A stretch of 64,000 bases of DNA from Lophius americanus (taxonomy: Eukaryota > Chordata > Actinopteri > Lophiiformes > Lophiidae), in the NCBI GenBank assembly GCA_037951165.1, contig JBBDHG010000028.1, positions 3,974,501-4,038,500 on the forward strand, in the 5' to 3' direction. The notes under the pieces were generated by a model. The model saw only the letters and a program-made list of their open reading frames with translations. It was not told the origin of the DNA and made no database searches. How positions within the stretch are numbered: position 1 is the stretch's first letter; each line of letters opens with the position of its first letter. Of the stretch, positions 63,635 to 64,000 are shown piece by piece. The position numbers and the translations under genes are program-made.

Positions 63635-64000
63635 TACCTCTGCCAAGACAGTATGTTGATTTGAGCCGTGATTGTTGATCCGTCTGATAGCAATGTTACG
63701 GAAAAACTAATGGACAGATTTGGCATATCATACAGACGATTCAATTTTGTTGACGTTACGTGTTTCGCAGCATTTAAAAATAATTAAATAATCAGTTTTA
63801 TGTGTGTATTATTGTTGATGCCGTTGTTCCTCTGAAAGGAACAGGAAATGACAAAACACAGCTCATGAAGAGTAAACCTCTTTATGATTCTATGCGGATC
63901 GATACTCTAGTTTGTTGGAGTTGTCGGTAGATTTAGAGGCTGGCAATAACTCAGACATTAACAGAGACATCCGCATGAATCCGCATTGGACACATTTTTA
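63635..64000 (+). repeat. Family D repeat copy, cut by window edge
   Basis: It begins 'ctacctctgccaagacagta', includes 'acggaaaaactaatggacag', and ends with 'gttgtcggtagatttagagg' and 'ctggcaataactcagacatt' at the window edge. It supplies the left part of the family that is missing from the copies at 45333 and 56535. The inferred full element starts 'acctctgccaag' and ends 'ttggtggaggtttgtgctct'. Confidence 0.65.

Overview
This is vertebrate nuclear DNA, most likely from a ray-finned (teleost) fish. Coding sequence is split by GT-AG introns. The exons translate to vertebrate proteins. The intervening DNA is AT-rich and full of long CA, TA and TCTA microsatellites and decayed Tc1-like transposons, SINEs and LINEs of the kinds common in fish. 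No bacterial features, CRISPR arrays, rRNA or tRNA genes were seen. || Five protein genes are supported, all on the minus strand. Read in transcription order (right to left) they are myadml2 (57465-54442), pycr1 (44090-39301), mafg (coding 21738-21122, probable promoter near 33.2 kb), ccp110 (12919 to about 5356 or 4518) and sirt7 (1624 to beyond the left edge; only exons 1-4 are inside). Splice junctions were placed by hand so that phases agree: pycr1 (8 coding exons, 323 aa), mafg (2 coding exons, 172 aa) and myadml2 (2 coding exons, 308 aa) close perfectly. ccp110 has nine placed exons (about 1,100 aa), one of them tentative, and an uncertain 3' end. The order sirt7-mafg-pycr1-myadml2 matches the human 17q25.3 neighbourhood, but ccp110 (human 16p12) lies between mafg and sirt7. 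|| Region by region: 1-600 Tc1-like remnant in a sirt7 intron; 619-1624 sirt7 exons; 1.6-4.5 kb noncoding with one GC-rich block; 4.5-12.9 kb ccp110 with a 450-bp TG/TA tract and two Tc1-like fragments in introns; 13-16.7 kb intergenic with a TCTA array and a dead Tc1-like transposase; 16.7-21.1 kb possible long mafg 3' UTR; 21.1-33.3 kb mafg with a long first intron and a CpG-rich promoter; 33.6-38.5 kb intergenic with transposon pieces and two hairpins; 38.5-44.9 kb pycr1 with a TAA-flanked MITE; 45-54.3 kb repeat-rich intergenic (inverted SINE-like copies, Tc1-like pieces, an L2/CR1-type LINE); 54.3-58.4 kb myadml2 with a 600-bp inverted repeat in its intron; 58.4-64 kb gene-free, with RTE-like, Tc1-like, SINE and LINE fragments and a short head-to-head telomeric repeat. 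|| The genes are not an operon and do unrelated jobs: nucleolar NAD-dependent deacylation (SIRT7), centriole capping (CP110), antioxidant transcription (MafG), proline synthesis (PYCR1) and a MARVEL-family membrane protein (MYADML2). The most testable biology is two antioxidant/Maf-type sites in mafg, one in the putative promoter and one in intron 1, consistent with the known NRF2-small Maf feedback. I found no convincing new system.
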